Origin: Manganibacter manganicus
GTDB lineage: Bacteria > Pseudomonadota > Alphaproteobacteria > Rhizobiales > Rhizobiaceae
Direction of reading: 5' to 3'
NCBI RefSeq assembly: GCF_002075885.1
Contig: NZ_MDET01000016.1
Span: 19,686 to 83,685, forward strand
DNA: 64,000 nt
The position numbers and the translations under genes are program-made. Under the pieces are notes generated by a model. That model ran no database searches. It worked only from the letters and a program-made list of their open reading frames with translations, and was not told the origin of the DNA. Positions within the stretch are counted from its first letter, which is position 1; each line of letters opens with the position of its first letter. Below are positions 17,325 through 25,627 of this stretch, piece after piece.

Positions 17325-18050
17325 TCAGAACTCTTGGCGTGTGTGGGTGATCGTCATCTCCTGGAGATTGACGGTCTGGGGAAGCTGGTAGGCGAACAGC
17401 ATGGTGCGGGCGACGTCGTTGGCGTCGATACCGCCGTCCATGGCCTCGCGTCCCTTGTTCCAGAAGTCGTAGGCGTTCTGGTGCGTGATGGTCTTGTCGA
17501 TCTCCGACTTGGTCACGCCGGGCGAGATGACCATCACCCGCACGCCATGCGCCGACATGGTCTGCCGCAGCCCTTCGCTGATCGCATGGACGAAGTGCTT
17601 GGTTCCGCCATAGACGTCGTGATGCGGATAGACCTTGCGCCCGGCGATGGACGAGACGCTGATGATGGTGCCGCGCCGCCGCGCCTTCATGCCGGACGAC
17701 ACCGCGTGCATGCCGTTGAGCACGCCGAGGCAATTGATGTCGACCAGGTCGCGCCATTCCTTCGGGTCCTGCTCGTCCAGCCGCGCCAGCCGCGAGATGC
17801 CGGCATTGTTGATGAGGCAGTCCACCGATCCGAATTTTCTTTCGCCTTCCTCGACGGCCGCCACGAGCGCGTCGTAGTCGCGCACGTCCGCGCCGACGGC
17901 CAGCGTGTCGGGAAGGCCCATCGCCTCGATCCGCTCGGGTCGGCGCGCGATCAGCAGCAGGGGATGGCCGGCCTGCGAAAAGACGCGCGCCGTTTCCTGG
18001 CCTATGCCGGCGCTGGCGCCGGTAATCATGACGAGCGGCTTGTCTGCCAT
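17325..18050 (-). CDS. SDR-family oxidoreductase (YGGTK type)
   Basis: A 241-aa classical SDR. TGASAGIG is at residues 10-17, NNAG at 81-84, Ser134, and Tyr147-Lys151 in YGGTK. It is closer to the YdfG-like (serine/3-hydroxy acid dehydrogenase) branch than to the polyol SDRs: note SRLARLDEQDPKEW and the C-terminal MTITHTRQEF. The frame stays open far upstream, but the real start is the ATG at 18048-18050, preceded by a GAGAGG-type site and by the GldA stop 11 bp away. Confidence 0.86.
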   Translation of the reverse strand: MADKPLVMITGASAGIGQETARVFSQAGHPLLLIARRPERIEAMGLPDTLAVGADVRDYDALVAAVEEGERKFGSVDCLINNAGISRLARLDEQDPKEWRDLVDINCLGVLNGMHAVSSGMKARRRGTIISVSSIAGRKVYPHHDVYGGTKHFVHAISEGLRQTMSAHGVRVMVISPGVTKSEIDKTITHQNAYDFWNKGREAMDGGIDANDVARTMLFAYQLPQTVNLQEMTITHTRQEF

Positions 18051-18061
18051 CGCGCCTCTCC

Positions 18062-19150
18062 TCAATCCAGCGCGCGCGAGAAGGCGTCGAGCGCCAGGAT
18101 GGAATCGCGCAGCAGCGGCACGCTGAGCGCCACCGGCGTCGCGTAGATGATGTCGTCCGGGTTCTTCAGGGCAGCGGTCGCGACGCGCTCGATCTTGGCT
18201 TCGACGTCCTCGACGATCTTCAGGTCCGCCAGCGTCGTCGGCAGGCCCATCGCGCGGCAGAAATGGATCATGGCCTCGATTTCGTCCGGATCGCGGTCCT
18301 CCAGCATGAGCAGGCAGAGCACGCCGAAGGCCACTTTCTCGCCGTGCAGGAACCCGTGCGTCTCGTCGAGCTGGGTCAGCGCGTCGTGGATGCCGTGGGC
18401 GGCCGAGCAGCCGCAATTCTCGAATCCGAGGCCGGATAGGAGCGTGTTGGCCTCGATGATGTTCTCCACCGCGGTGGTGCACAGGCCCTCTTCGACGGCG
18501 GCCTTGGCCTTGAGGCCGTCGCGCATCAATACCTCGTGGCACTTCTCGGCGATCGCGATGCCGGCCTGTGTCGCGGGAAAGCCGCCGGCGACATAGTTGT
18601 CGGTGCGCGATTCGAGATTGGAGCGCGCCTCGAACCAGGTCGACAGCGCGTCGCCGATGCCGGCGACCAGGAAGCGGGCAGGGGCGGCGACGACCACTTC
18701 GGGATCGACGGCCACCACGTCGGGATTGCGCGTCAGCCGCAGCGATTCGACGAAGACGCCGTGCTCGTCGTAGACGACGGCGACGGCGCTGCATGGAGCG
18801 TCGGTGGAGGCAATGGTCGGCACCACGACGATGCGGGCGCCGGTGTTCATGGCGGTGACCTTGGCGGTGTCGATGGTCTTGCCGCCGCCGACCGCGACGA
18901 CCACGGCGTCCGATGCGATCGCCGTGACGCGCTTGATCTCCGCCCATGAGCATTCGCCGTTGAACCGTTCGAACCGGGCCTCGATCTCGCCGTCCAGCCC
19001 TTTCTCGATGCGCGGCTTGAGCGCGTCGAACACGACCTTGTCGACGAGGACCAGCGCCTTCGTGCCGAGCGGCGCGACATGGGCGGCGAGCCTGTCGATC
19101 TCGCCGCGCCGCTGAATGTATTTTCCTGGGCCGCCGTAAGCGCGTGACAT
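18062..19150 (-). CDS. gldA: Glycerol-dehydrogenase-like (iron-containing ADH) enzyme
   Basis: A 362-aa GldA-family protein. It has the NAD-binding VVVAVGGGKTIDTAK, the substrate loop ASTDAPCSAV typical of glycerol dehydrogenases, and metal ligands in GIGDALSTWFEA (Asp), AAHGIHDAL (His) and ETHGFLHGEKVAFG (His). GldA oxidises glycerol to dihydroxyacetone; relatives act on 1,2-diols and polyols. It is the second gene of the operon, 36 bp after the first SDR. In this island a longer polyol is as likely a substrate as glycerol. Confidence 0.85.
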   Translation of the reverse strand: MSRAYGGPGKYIQRRGEIDRLAAHVAPLGTKALVLVDKVVFDALKPRIEKGLDGEIEARFERFNGECSWAEIKRVTAIASDAVVVAVGGGKTIDTAKVTAMNTGARIVVVPTIASTDAPCSAVAVVYDEHGVFVESLRLTRNPDVVAVDPEVVVAAPARFLVAGIGDALSTWFEARSNLESRTDNYVAGGFPATQAGIAIAEKCHEVLMRDGLKAKAAVEEGLCTTAVENIIEANTLLSGLGFENCGCSAAHGIHDALTQLDETHGFLHGEKVAFGVLCLLMLEDRDPDEIEAMIHFCRAMGLPTTLADLKIVEDVEAKIERVATAALKNPDDIIYATPVALSVPLLRDSILALDAFSRALD

Positions 19151-19186
19151 TGGTGATGGTCCTCCCGATTGCCGTTGATTGTCCGG

Positions 19187-19957
19187 TCAGCGCAGCGTGT
19201 AGCCGCCGTCGATGGTGACGATGGATCCCGTCATGTAGCTGGCCGCGTCGGAGGCGAGGAACAGAACCATCGAGGCGACCTCGCTCGGCTTTCCGGGACG
19301 CCCCATCGGCGTCATGCCGTTCCAGATTTTCGCCCAATCGGGGTCTTCCAGCCCGCCCTTTGTCATGGCGGTCTCGATATAGCCGGGCGCGACGGCGTTG
19401 ACGCGGATATTCCGCTCGACGAACTCGCCCGCGAGCGACTTGGTGACCATGTGCACGCCGGCCTTCGACGCGTTGTAGGCGGCCTGGTGTTGGGGAATGT
19501 TGCTGATGAAGCCCGAGATCGAACCGACATTCACGATCGATCCGCCGCCGGCCTCGGTCATCAGGGGGATGGCTGCCTGACAGCACAGGAACAGGCTGGT
19601 CAGGTTGGTGTCGATCACCTCGTCCCACAGCGCCCGATCGACGTCGAGGCTCGCTTTGTGTCGCGCGACGCCGGCATTGTTGACGAGGATATCGAGGCCG
19701 CCGAGCGCTTCCGCCGCGGCGTTCACGAGCCTTGCCGGTCCGTCCGCCGCGGTCAGATCGGCGGCGACGAAAGTGGCGTCGAGGCCTTCGCCGGAAAGGC
19801 GCTCCGCCGCCTCCCTGCCTTCCTCCTCGCCGCGCGCGGACAGCACGACCCGCGCCCCCATCTGGCCGAGCGCGCGGGCGCATTCGTAGCCGATGCCGCG
19901 GCTGCCGCCGGTCACGAGCGCCTTCCGTCCGTCCAGCCGGAGCATTTCTGAATACAT
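19187..19957 (-). CDS. SDR-family polyol dehydrogenase-like enzyme (YNASK type)
   Basis: The first gene of the eight-gene operon, 256 aa. TGGSRGIG is at residues 17-24, NNAG at 93-96, Ser146, Tyr161 and Lys165. The segment NIPQHQAAYNASKAGVH is shared almost exactly with the SDR at 39379-40140 (NTPQPQCHYNASKAGVH), so the two are paralogues. SDRs of this type include galactitol, sorbitol and tetritol dehydrogenases. The ATG at 19955-19957 follows CGGGAGG. The promoter at 20000-20028 carries an RpiR-type operator. Confidence 0.87.
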   Translation of the reverse strand: MYSEMLRLDGRKALVTGGSRGIGYECARALGQMGARVVLSARGEEEGREAAERLSGEGLDATFVAADLTAADGPARLVNAAAEALGGLDILVNNAGVARHKASLDVDRALWDEVIDTNLTSLFLCCQAAIPLMTEAGGGSIVNVGSISGFISNIPQHQAAYNASKAGVHMVTKSLAGEFVERNIRVNAVAPGYIETAMTKGGLEDPDWAKIWNGMTPMGRPGKPSEVASMVLFLASDAASYMTGSIVTIDGGYTLR

Positions 19958-19996
19958 GTCGAACCTCCCGGCTTCCCCTCAAGGTCGCCTCAGCTT

Positions 19997-20028
19997 TGTA
20001 ATAAAACTACCTTGACAATCACTGTCAA
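19997..20028 (-). promoter_or_regulatory. Promoter and RpiR-type operator of the eight-gene operon
   Basis: On the minus strand TTGACA (plus 20023-20028), 17 bp and TTTATT (plus 20000-20005) form a good promoter. The palindrome TGTAATAAAACTACC (19997-20011) covers the -10. A second symmetric element, TTGACA-N5-TGTCAA (20012-20028), overlaps the -35. The predicted start lies about 35 bp before the SDR ATG. Confidence 0.75.
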
Positions 20029-20112
20029 TGGGCAATCATTGGGTAAATGTCGCTGAGGGAGGAGCGATCACGGGTCTTTTCGCCCCGTGACGGGTGATAT
20101 GCGCAACGAGTC

Positions 20113-20127
20113 TGTAGCAAAGATACA
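20113..20127. promoter_or_regulatory. RpiR-type palindrome, distal
   Basis: TGTAGCAAAGATACA fits TGTARY-N3-RYTACA with one arm mismatch. With its flank it reads almost the same as the site at 56005 (TGTAGCAAAGRTACAAAAT shared), which argues against chance. Confidence 0.55.
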
Positions 20128-20185
20128 AAATGGGGCGGTGGGAGGCGACGGTTTCCGTGGCGGTCGCCGCGTTTCCCCGCTATCG

Positions 20186-20863
20186 TCAGGCTGTTCCCTG
20201 GCCTGGCGCCCCGTTGCCGGCCAGCTTCGCCAGATAGTGGGATCGCGTCCATTCGATATGACGGACGAGCAGCGCTTCGGCGGCCGTGGCGTCGCCGCTA
20301 CGAGCCAGCCGCAGCAGGTCTTCGTGTTCGCCGAACGAGGTGCTGTTGAGTTCCGCCTCGAGCGACAGGCGGTTCCGCAGCGCCTGGACCCGGAAGGCGA
20401 TGGTGGTGAAGGCTTCCAGCAGGTAGGCGTTGCCCGCCAGTTCGAACATCGTGCGGTGAAACGCCCCGTCGAGGATCCGGTAGCGTTCGGCGTCGCTTTC
20501 GGAGAGGGCAGTTTTCATTTCCCCGACGGTTCCCGCCCAGCTTTGGACAAGCGCAGCGGCGTTTCGCTCAAGCGCCAGGCGCAGCGCCGCCGTCTCCAGT
20601 ATGCCGCGCAGCTCGGAAAGCTCGCCGACCTGTTCCGGGCTCATCGAGAAGACGAAGGTGCCGCGCTGCGGGTGAACTTCCACAAGCCCTTCGCGCTTGA
20701 GCTGCATGAGGGCTTCGCGCACCGGGGTCTTGCTGACTCCCAGATCCTTGGCGAGCATGATCTCGGACAGCGACTCGCCCAACTGCAGGGCGCCGCGCAC
20801 GATCCTGACCCGTATTTCGTCCGCCGCCTGCTCGGTCAGCGACGGTCCCCGTTCCAGCGCCAT
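20186..20863 (-). CDS. GntR-family regulator, FCD subclass
   Basis: A 225-aa FadR-subfamily regulator. The N-terminal winged helix (MLAKDLGVSKTPVREALMQL, then LVEVHPQRGTFV) is followed by an all-helical FCD domain whose metal-site residues are visible: Asp in RILDGAFHRTMF, His in the same motif, His in FGEHEDLL and His in LLVRHIEWTR. FCD domains bind carboxylates or sugar acids. It is transcribed divergently from the Ldh_2 reductase and the T2 operon, with the palindrome ATATCAGATAT (20933-20943) between. That layout makes it the likely local regulator. Confidence 0.9.
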   Translation of the reverse strand: MALERGPSLTEQAADEIRVRIVRGALQLGESLSEIMLAKDLGVSKTPVREALMQLKREGLVEVHPQRGTFVFSMSPEQVGELSELRGILETAALRLALERNAAALVQSWAGTVGEMKTALSESDAERYRILDGAFHRTMFELAGNAYLLEAFTTIAFRVQALRNRLSLEAELNSTSFGEHEDLLRLARSGDATAAEALLVRHIEWTRSHYLAKLAGNGAPGQGTA

Positions 20864-20932
20864 GGTCGTTCCCCTTCCTTGTCGACTTATTGTGCGATTC
20901 GCACGTCGGTCCGCAATTATCGTTTGACTGAG

Positions 20933-20943
20933 ATATCAGATAT
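20933..20943. promoter_or_regulatory. ATATCAGATAT palindrome, candidate FCD-regulator operator
   Basis: A perfect 11-bp palindrome within a TATC/GATA-rich stretch (GAGATATCAGATATGATACG) in the 126-bp divergent gap. The same 11-mer is found upstream of deoC at 12093-12103. Confidence 0.6.
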
Positions 20944-20989
20944 GATACGCCAGATGCCAAATGGCAACTGCGTACCTGGCTGCAAGCCC

Positions 20990-22057
20990 ATGACGGCAAC
21001 TGTAAGGATCAAGGCGAACGTCCTTTCGCGCGCCCTCGAGCAGAGGCTGCTTGCTGCGGGTGCGTCCGGGACGGCGGCGGACGCCTGCGTCAGGGCGCTC
21101 ATGCACGCTTCGCGCATCGGCGTGGACAGCCACGGCGTGCGCCTGGTGAGCCATTACGATTCGGTTCTTCGCGCCGGCCGGGTGAAAGGAAATCCCGATA
21201 TTTCCGTACGGCGCACCGCTGCGGCGACAGCCGTCGTCGACGGGGACGACGGGTTGGGCCATCTCGCCGGCTATCGCGCGATGGAAGAGGCGATTGCGCT
21301 GGCGCGCGAAGCCGGGATCGGCGCGGTCGGCGTGGTGCGCTCCTCGCATTTCGGCGCGGCCGGAGCTTATGCCATTGCCGCAGCTCAGGCAGGAATGATC
21401 GGCTTCGCCACGACCAATTCGGATTCGGCCGTGACACTGTTTGGCGGGGCGAAGCCTTTCCACGGCACCAACCCGCTGGCCTTCGCCGCGCCGAGCGGTG
21501 GCCGGCGCCCCTGGCTGGTCGACATGGCGACCTCGTCCATACCGCTCAACCGCGTTTTGCTGTTTCGCGCGCTTGGCAAGGAATTGCCGCAGGGCGTGGC
21601 GGCCGGGGCGGACGGCACGGCTACGCGCGACGCGCATGCGGCCTCGATGCTGCTTCCTCTCGGCGGCGAGGAGTTCGGCTTCAAGGGTGCGGCGCTTGCC
21701 GGCGTCGCGACCGTGCTTTCGGCGGTGTTGCAGGGCATGACTGCCGACCACGCCATGATCCCGATGGTCGGCGCCGGCGACAGGACGACGCCGCGAAACA
21801 TGGGGCATTTCTGTCTCGCCATAGACCCGGCGCGCTTCGGCGGCGCCGAAGTCTTCCGCGCCGGCATGGCGGCCTATCTCGGCGCCGTCCGCGGAGCGGG
21901 GCCGGACACGATGGCGCCCGGCGACAGGGAATGGACCATCGAGGCCGAACGCGAGCGGGAGGGGATACCGGTCGATCTCGAGACGGCGGCCTTTCTGGGC
22001 CTGCTTGCAGGCGCGGAAGGCGCGGATACGACGCTGCAGGAAACATCGCGGATTTGA
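20990..22057 (+). CDS. Ldh_2/YiaK-type NAD(P)-dependent 2-oxoacid reductase
   Basis: A 355-aa member of the malate/L-lactate dehydrogenase family that includes 2,3-diketo-L-gulonate reductase and ureidoglycolate dehydrogenase. Family motifs are GVDSHGVRLVSHYD, VVRSSHFGAAGAYA (catalytic His) and LVDMATSSIPLN. It reduces a keto sugar acid or runs in reverse. Starts at 20942 and 20954 are also in frame, and none has a good Shine-Dalgarno; 20990 fits the usual family N-terminus (KANVLSRALEQRLLAAG). It is the first gene of the plus-strand run up to 34094, divergent from the FCD regulator. Confidence 0.82.
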   Translation: MTATVRIKANVLSRALEQRLLAAGASGTAADACVRALMHASRIGVDSHGVRLVSHYDSVLRAGRVKGNPDISVRRTAAATAVVDGDDGLGHLAGYRAMEEAIALAREAGIGAVGVVRSSHFGAAGAYAIAAAQAGMIGFATTNSDSAVTLFGGAKPFHGTNPLAFAAPSGGRRPWLVDMATSSIPLNRVLLFRALGKELPQGVAAGADGTATRDAHAASMLLPLGGEEFGFKGAALAGVATVLSAVLQGMTADHAMIPMVGAGDRTTPRNMGHFCLAIDPARFGGAEVFRAGMAAYLGAVRGAGPDTMAPGDREWTIEAEREREGIPVDLETAAFLGLLAGAEGADTTLQETSRI

Positions 22058-22110
22058 GGCATTCGGGCCGGCCGCGGTCGCGCCGGACGATGAAAAGGGA
22101 GGATTTGGGA

Positions 22111-23466
22111 ATGAAGCAGATACTGATTGCCGGGGCGGTCGCGTCGACCGCACTCGTTGCCACCGTCGGGGCCGCCTCGGCACAGGCGTGCAATGACGCC
22201 GACCGCGTGCCGATCACCTGGTCGACCATCGCCGGCTTCTACACCGACGCGATGGCCAAGCTGGTGTCCGGCTTCGAGGCGAAGAACTGCGTCAAGGTCA
22301 ATGTCGTCAACATCGACAATTCGCAGCTCTACAACAAGCAGGTCATCGAGATGGTCGGCCAGACCGGCGCCTATGACGTCGTCACACTGGAGACGTCCGA
22401 AAAGGCGGAGTTCGCCGAGAACGGCTTCATCCTGCCGATGACGGACTATTTCGCCGACAAGAAGGCGCAGCTCGACGACGTCGCGCCGACGCTGGCGGCG
22501 CTCACCACGCAGTACAAGGGCGATGTCTGGGGCTTGCCCTACTACACCTATACGGCCGGCTACATCTATCGCGCCGACCTGTTCGACGACCCGACCGAGC
22601 AGGCCGCCTTCAAGGCAAAATACGGCTACGACCTCGCCGTGCCCACCACCTGGGCGCAGCATCGCGACATCGCCGAATTCTTCACCCGCAAGAAGGGCGA
22701 CAAACTGAAGGGCGAGGAACTGACGAAGGATTTCTACGGCGTCGGCCTGATGGCGGGGCCGTTCCCTGAAATCCAGGACGAGATGTCGGGCGTGCTGTGG
22801 AGCCAGGGCGCCGACTGGCTGACCGACGACGGCAAGGTGCCGGTCGACGCGGTCGAGAAGGCGATGGATGACTACCTCAAGCTGGTGAAGTTCGCCCCGC
22901 CGGCGGCGCTGACCGTCACCTATGACGGCGTGATGAACCAGATGAAGGACGGCCAGATCGCCCAGACCTATTCGTTCTTCCTCGATCAGTGGCCGAATGC
23001 GGTGACGACGGAGCAGAGCGTGCCCGGCGCCAGGATGGGTGTTGCCGAAGCACCGGAGAAGAAGGCCTATATCGGTGGCTTCCTGCTGGCCGTGTCTGCA
23101 AGCTCGACGCATCCCAAGGAGGCGATGGATTTCGTCGCCTATATCGGCGGCCATGACGCGCAGATGGAGTTCGCCAAGGCCGGCGGCACCTCGACGCTGA
23201 TGAGCGTGCTGTCCGACCCGCAGTTCGCGACGCCGGAAAGCCGCGCCAAGACCGGTCATTTCGCCACGCTGCTGAAGATCTTCGACGACATGAAGGGGTT
23301 TCGCTCGAACCTGTTCGACACGCCCTTCGGCGCCAAGATCTACAACACCATGCAGATACCGTTGCAGGCGGCAGCCGCGGGCCAGATCACCGCTCGCCAG
23401 GCGGCGGAGCAGCTGGCCTCGGATGTCGAGAAGATCTGCGGCGGTCCGTGCCCGATCGGCAAGTGA
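22111..23466 (+). CDS. T2: CUT1-type sugar-binding protein
   Basis: A 451-aa family 1 extracellular solute-binding protein. The signal peptide is MKQILIAGAVASTALVATVG and cleaves near SAQA. A mature region with PYYTYTAGYIYRADLFDD (the hinge and ligand loop of maltose/sorbitol-type proteins) follows. It would deliver a polyol or oligosaccharide to the permeases at 23561 and 24520. ATG 22111 has AAGGGAGGA 8 bp upstream; longer in-frame extensions have none. It lies 53 bp after the Ldh_2 reductase. Confidence 0.9.
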   Translation: MKQILIAGAVASTALVATVGAASAQACNDADRVPITWSTIAGFYTDAMAKLVSGFEAKNCVKVNVVNIDNSQLYNKQVIEMVGQTGAYDVVTLETSEKAEFAENGFILPMTDYFADKKAQLDDVAPTLAALTTQYKGDVWGLPYYTYTAGYIYRADLFDDPTEQAAFKAKYGYDLAVPTTWAQHRDIAEFFTRKKGDKLKGEELTKDFYGVGLMAGPFPEIQDEMSGVLWSQGADWLTDDGKVPVDAVEKAMDDYLKLVKFAPPAALTVTYDGVMNQMKDGQIAQTYSFFLDQWPNAVTTEQSVPGARMGVAEAPEKKAYIGGFLLAVSASSTHPKEAMDFVAYIGGHDAQMEFAKAGGTSTLMSVLSDPQFATPESRAKTGHFATLLKIFDDMKGFRSNLFDTPFGAKIYNTMQIPLQAAAAGQITARQAAEQLASDVEKICGGPCPIGK

Positions 23467-23560
23467 TCGTCCTCCCGGACCAGGACCGGTCGCGCGACGG
23501 AGTTCCCAAGGCTCCGCCGCGCGCCCGGCCAGACAGAACATCGTTTCCGGAGTGCCCTTG

Positions 23561-24505
23561 ATGTCGCAATCCATGTCCATTCCAGCCTCGCAGACGCGCC
23601 GCCCCGCGACGATGTCGGCCGGCATGTCGGACAGGTGGTTTTCGATCCTGCTGATCACGCCCGCCATGGTCGTGATCCTGGTCTTTGCCCTTTTGCCGCT
23701 CGCCTATGCGCTCGACGTGTCGTTCCGCTTCGCCGATCTGACGCGTGGAAGGCTGGGCGACTTCGTCGGCCTCGACAACTATCGCATCGTGCTTGCCGAC
23801 GAGGCCTTCTGGAAATCAGTCGGCGTGACGCTGCAGTTCACCGTGTCCGCCGTCGTCCTCGAAATGGTGCTCGGCATCGCGATCGCCTTCCTGATCAACG
23901 GCGCGACGGCCGGAAAGGGCATCATCCGCAGTCTCATGGTCTTGCCGCTGGCAACCTCGGCCGCGGTCACCGGCCTGTTCTGGCGTTATCTCTACGACAC
24001 GCAGTTCGGGCTGATTAACTATTTCCTCGGCCTGCTTCACCTGCCACAGCCGAACTGGCTTGGCGACTACACCATCGCGCTGTGGTCGGTGGTGCTGTTC
24101 GACGTCTGGCAGTGGACGCCCTTCGTTGCCCTGATCGCGCTGGCCGGCCTCCAGGCGCTGCCGAAGGAGCCCTTCGAGGCGGCGGAACTGGACGGCGCGA
24201 GCACGTTCAGGGTGCTGCGCACGCTCACCTTCCCGATGCTGAAACCGGTGCTCTTCCTGGTTCTGGTCCTTCGCACGATCGACAGCGTGCGCCTCTACGA
24301 CGCCGTGGCGGTGCTGACGCGCGGCGGGCCGGGAACGACCACCGAGTCGATGACCTTCTATCTCTACCGCACCGGGCTGAAGCTGTTCCGCATGGATTAT
24401 GCGTCCACCATGGCCGTGTTCTTCCTCTACGCCATGCTGGTCGCCAGCCTGTTCGCCCTCGCACCGCTCCTGAAGCAGTTCTCGACCCGCGCGTCGGAAG
24501 GCTGA
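23561..24505 (+). CDS. T2: ABC transporter permease 1 (MalF/UgpA type)
   Basis: Inner-membrane permease of 314 aa with six predicted membrane segments, the first at about residues 28-48 (FSILLITPAMVVILVFALLP). The EAA loop that contacts the ATPase is visible as EAAELDGASTFRVLRTLTFP. The ATG at 23561 has only a weak GGAG upstream. The gene starts 94 bp after the binding protein, a usual gap where high SBP expression is needed. Context suggests polyol or sugar import. Confidence 0.9.
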   Translation: MSQSMSIPASQTRRPATMSAGMSDRWFSILLITPAMVVILVFALLPLAYALDVSFRFADLTRGRLGDFVGLDNYRIVLADEAFWKSVGVTLQFTVSAVVLEMVLGIAIAFLINGATAGKGIIRSLMVLPLATSAAVTGLFWRYLYDTQFGLINYFLGLLHLPQPNWLGDYTIALWSVVLFDVWQWTPFVALIALAGLQALPKEPFEAAELDGASTFRVLRTLTFPMLKPVLFLVLVLRTIDSVRLYDAVAVLTRGGPGTTTESMTFYLYRTGLKLFRMDYASTMAVFFLYAMLVASLFALAPLLKQFSTRASEG

Positions 24506-24519
24506 GAGAGGACCTCGCC

Positions 24520-25380
24520 ATGCTGCAACGCCCGACAAGTTTCGCCACCGAAGTCCTGCGCTACGGTCTCATCGTCCTGGTGCTCGCCTTCATCGTCTTT
24601 CCGATCCTGTGGATGGTCGTGACCTCGTTCAAGCCGCCGCAGGACGTGATGGTGTCGCCGCCGCGCTTCCTGTTCACGCCGACGCTCGACAACTACGTCC
24701 ACGCGATCTGGGAGAAGAACTTCCTGTTCTACATCAAGAACACGCTGTTCATCTCCGTCACCTCGACCGTACTGGTGGTGGTGGCCGGCGCGCTCGCCGC
24801 TTACAGCTTCGCCCGCTACAATGTCGGCGACGGCCACATCCTGTTCTTCATCCTGTCGACCAAGATGTTCCCGGCCATCGCGGTGATCCTGCCCTACTTC
24901 CTGATCTTCCGCGACACCGGCAAGACCGCCGTCGGCCGCTTCCTGGGCGTAGGGCTTGACCAGCCGGGCGCGCTGATCATTTCCTATACGATGTTCAACC
25001 TGCCCTTCGCGATCTGGCTGCTTGTGTCGTTCTTCCAGGACATTCCGCGCGAGCTGGAGCACTCCGCGCGCCTCGACGGCCTGTCGCGCATGAAGGTCCT
25101 GCGCAAGGTGGTCTTCCCGCTGGCGGCTCCGGGCATCGCGGTGACGGGGGTCTTCACGCTGATCTTCTGCTGGAACGAGTTCCTGTTCGCCTACATCCTG
25201 ACCCGCAAGACGGCGAGCACGATCACGGTGGGGGTGGAATCCTTCTTCACGCTGCAGGGCATCCTGTGGGGGCCGGTCGCGGCCGCCGCAACCATCAGCG
25301 TCCTGCCGATGATGGCCTTCGTGCTCCTGATGCAGCGCTACATGGTGCGCGGCCTGACCTTCGGCGCGGTAAGGGGGTGA
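24520..25380 (+). CDS. T2: ABC transporter permease 2 (MalG/UgpE type)
   Basis: A 286-aa permease, the second of the CUT1 pair. It has an N-terminal membrane segment (LIVLVLAFIVFPILWMVVTS), six segments in all, and the EAA-like loop ELEHSARLDGLSRMKVLRKV. The ATG at 24520 follows GAGAGAGGA. It starts 14 bp after permease 1 and ends 4 bp before the small membrane protein gene, so all belong to one transcript. Confidence 0.9.
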   Translation: MLQRPTSFATEVLRYGLIVLVLAFIVFPILWMVVTSFKPPQDVMVSPPRFLFTPTLDNYVHAIWEKNFLFYIKNTLFISVTSTVLVVVAGALAAYSFARYNVGDGHILFFILSTKMFPAIAVILPYFLIFRDTGKTAVGRFLGVGLDQPGALIISYTMFNLPFAIWLLVSFFQDIPRELEHSARLDGLSRMKVLRKVVFPLAAPGIAVTGVFTLIFCWNEFLFAYILTRKTASTITVGVESFFTLQGILWGPVAAAATISVLPMMAFVLLMQRYMVRGLTFGAVRG

Positions 25381-25384
25381 GGTC

Positions 25385-25627
25385 ATGAGTTTCAGTCAAG
25401 CCTGGGACGCTGGCTTCCGCGCCGTCCTCATCTATATCGGCGTCGTCTTCGCGTGGCTCGGCCTGGTCGAGCGGTATTTCGGAAGCCAGTCCGTCTCGGT
25501 CGTCGTCATGAACGTCGTCGCCGTCGCGCTGGCACTCGCCTTCTTCCTCAGGGCACGGTCGCGCGCCGTCGCCGAGCGCGCGCGCGCCGAGGCCGAGGTG
25601 AGGGCGCTCATGGAGGAGGCCGTCTGA
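25385..25627 (+). CDS. Small membrane protein inside the T2 operon
   Basis: An 80-aa protein with two predicted membrane helices, about residues 12-31 (RAVLIYIGVVFAWLGLV) and 37-56 (VSVVVMNVVAVALALAFFL). A charged cytoplasmic tail (RARSRAVAERARAEAEV) follows. It starts 4 bp after permease 2, and its TGA overlaps the ATPase ATG (TGATG), so it is coupled to the transporter. Rhizobial glycerol-type transporters with two ATPases also carry a small membrane ORF (DUF2160) in the operon; whether this is the same family is unproven. A role as an accessory transporter subunit is inference. Confidence 0.75.
   Translation: MSFSQAWDAGFRAVLIYIGVVFAWLGLVERYFGSQSVSVVVMNVVAVALALAFFLRARSRAVAERARAEAEVRALMEEAV

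Noticed and set aside
17325..19982. SDR frame open for 885 codons
   Set aside because: Only the last 241 codons are the SDR. The upstream part is the wrong frame of gldA and another SDR.
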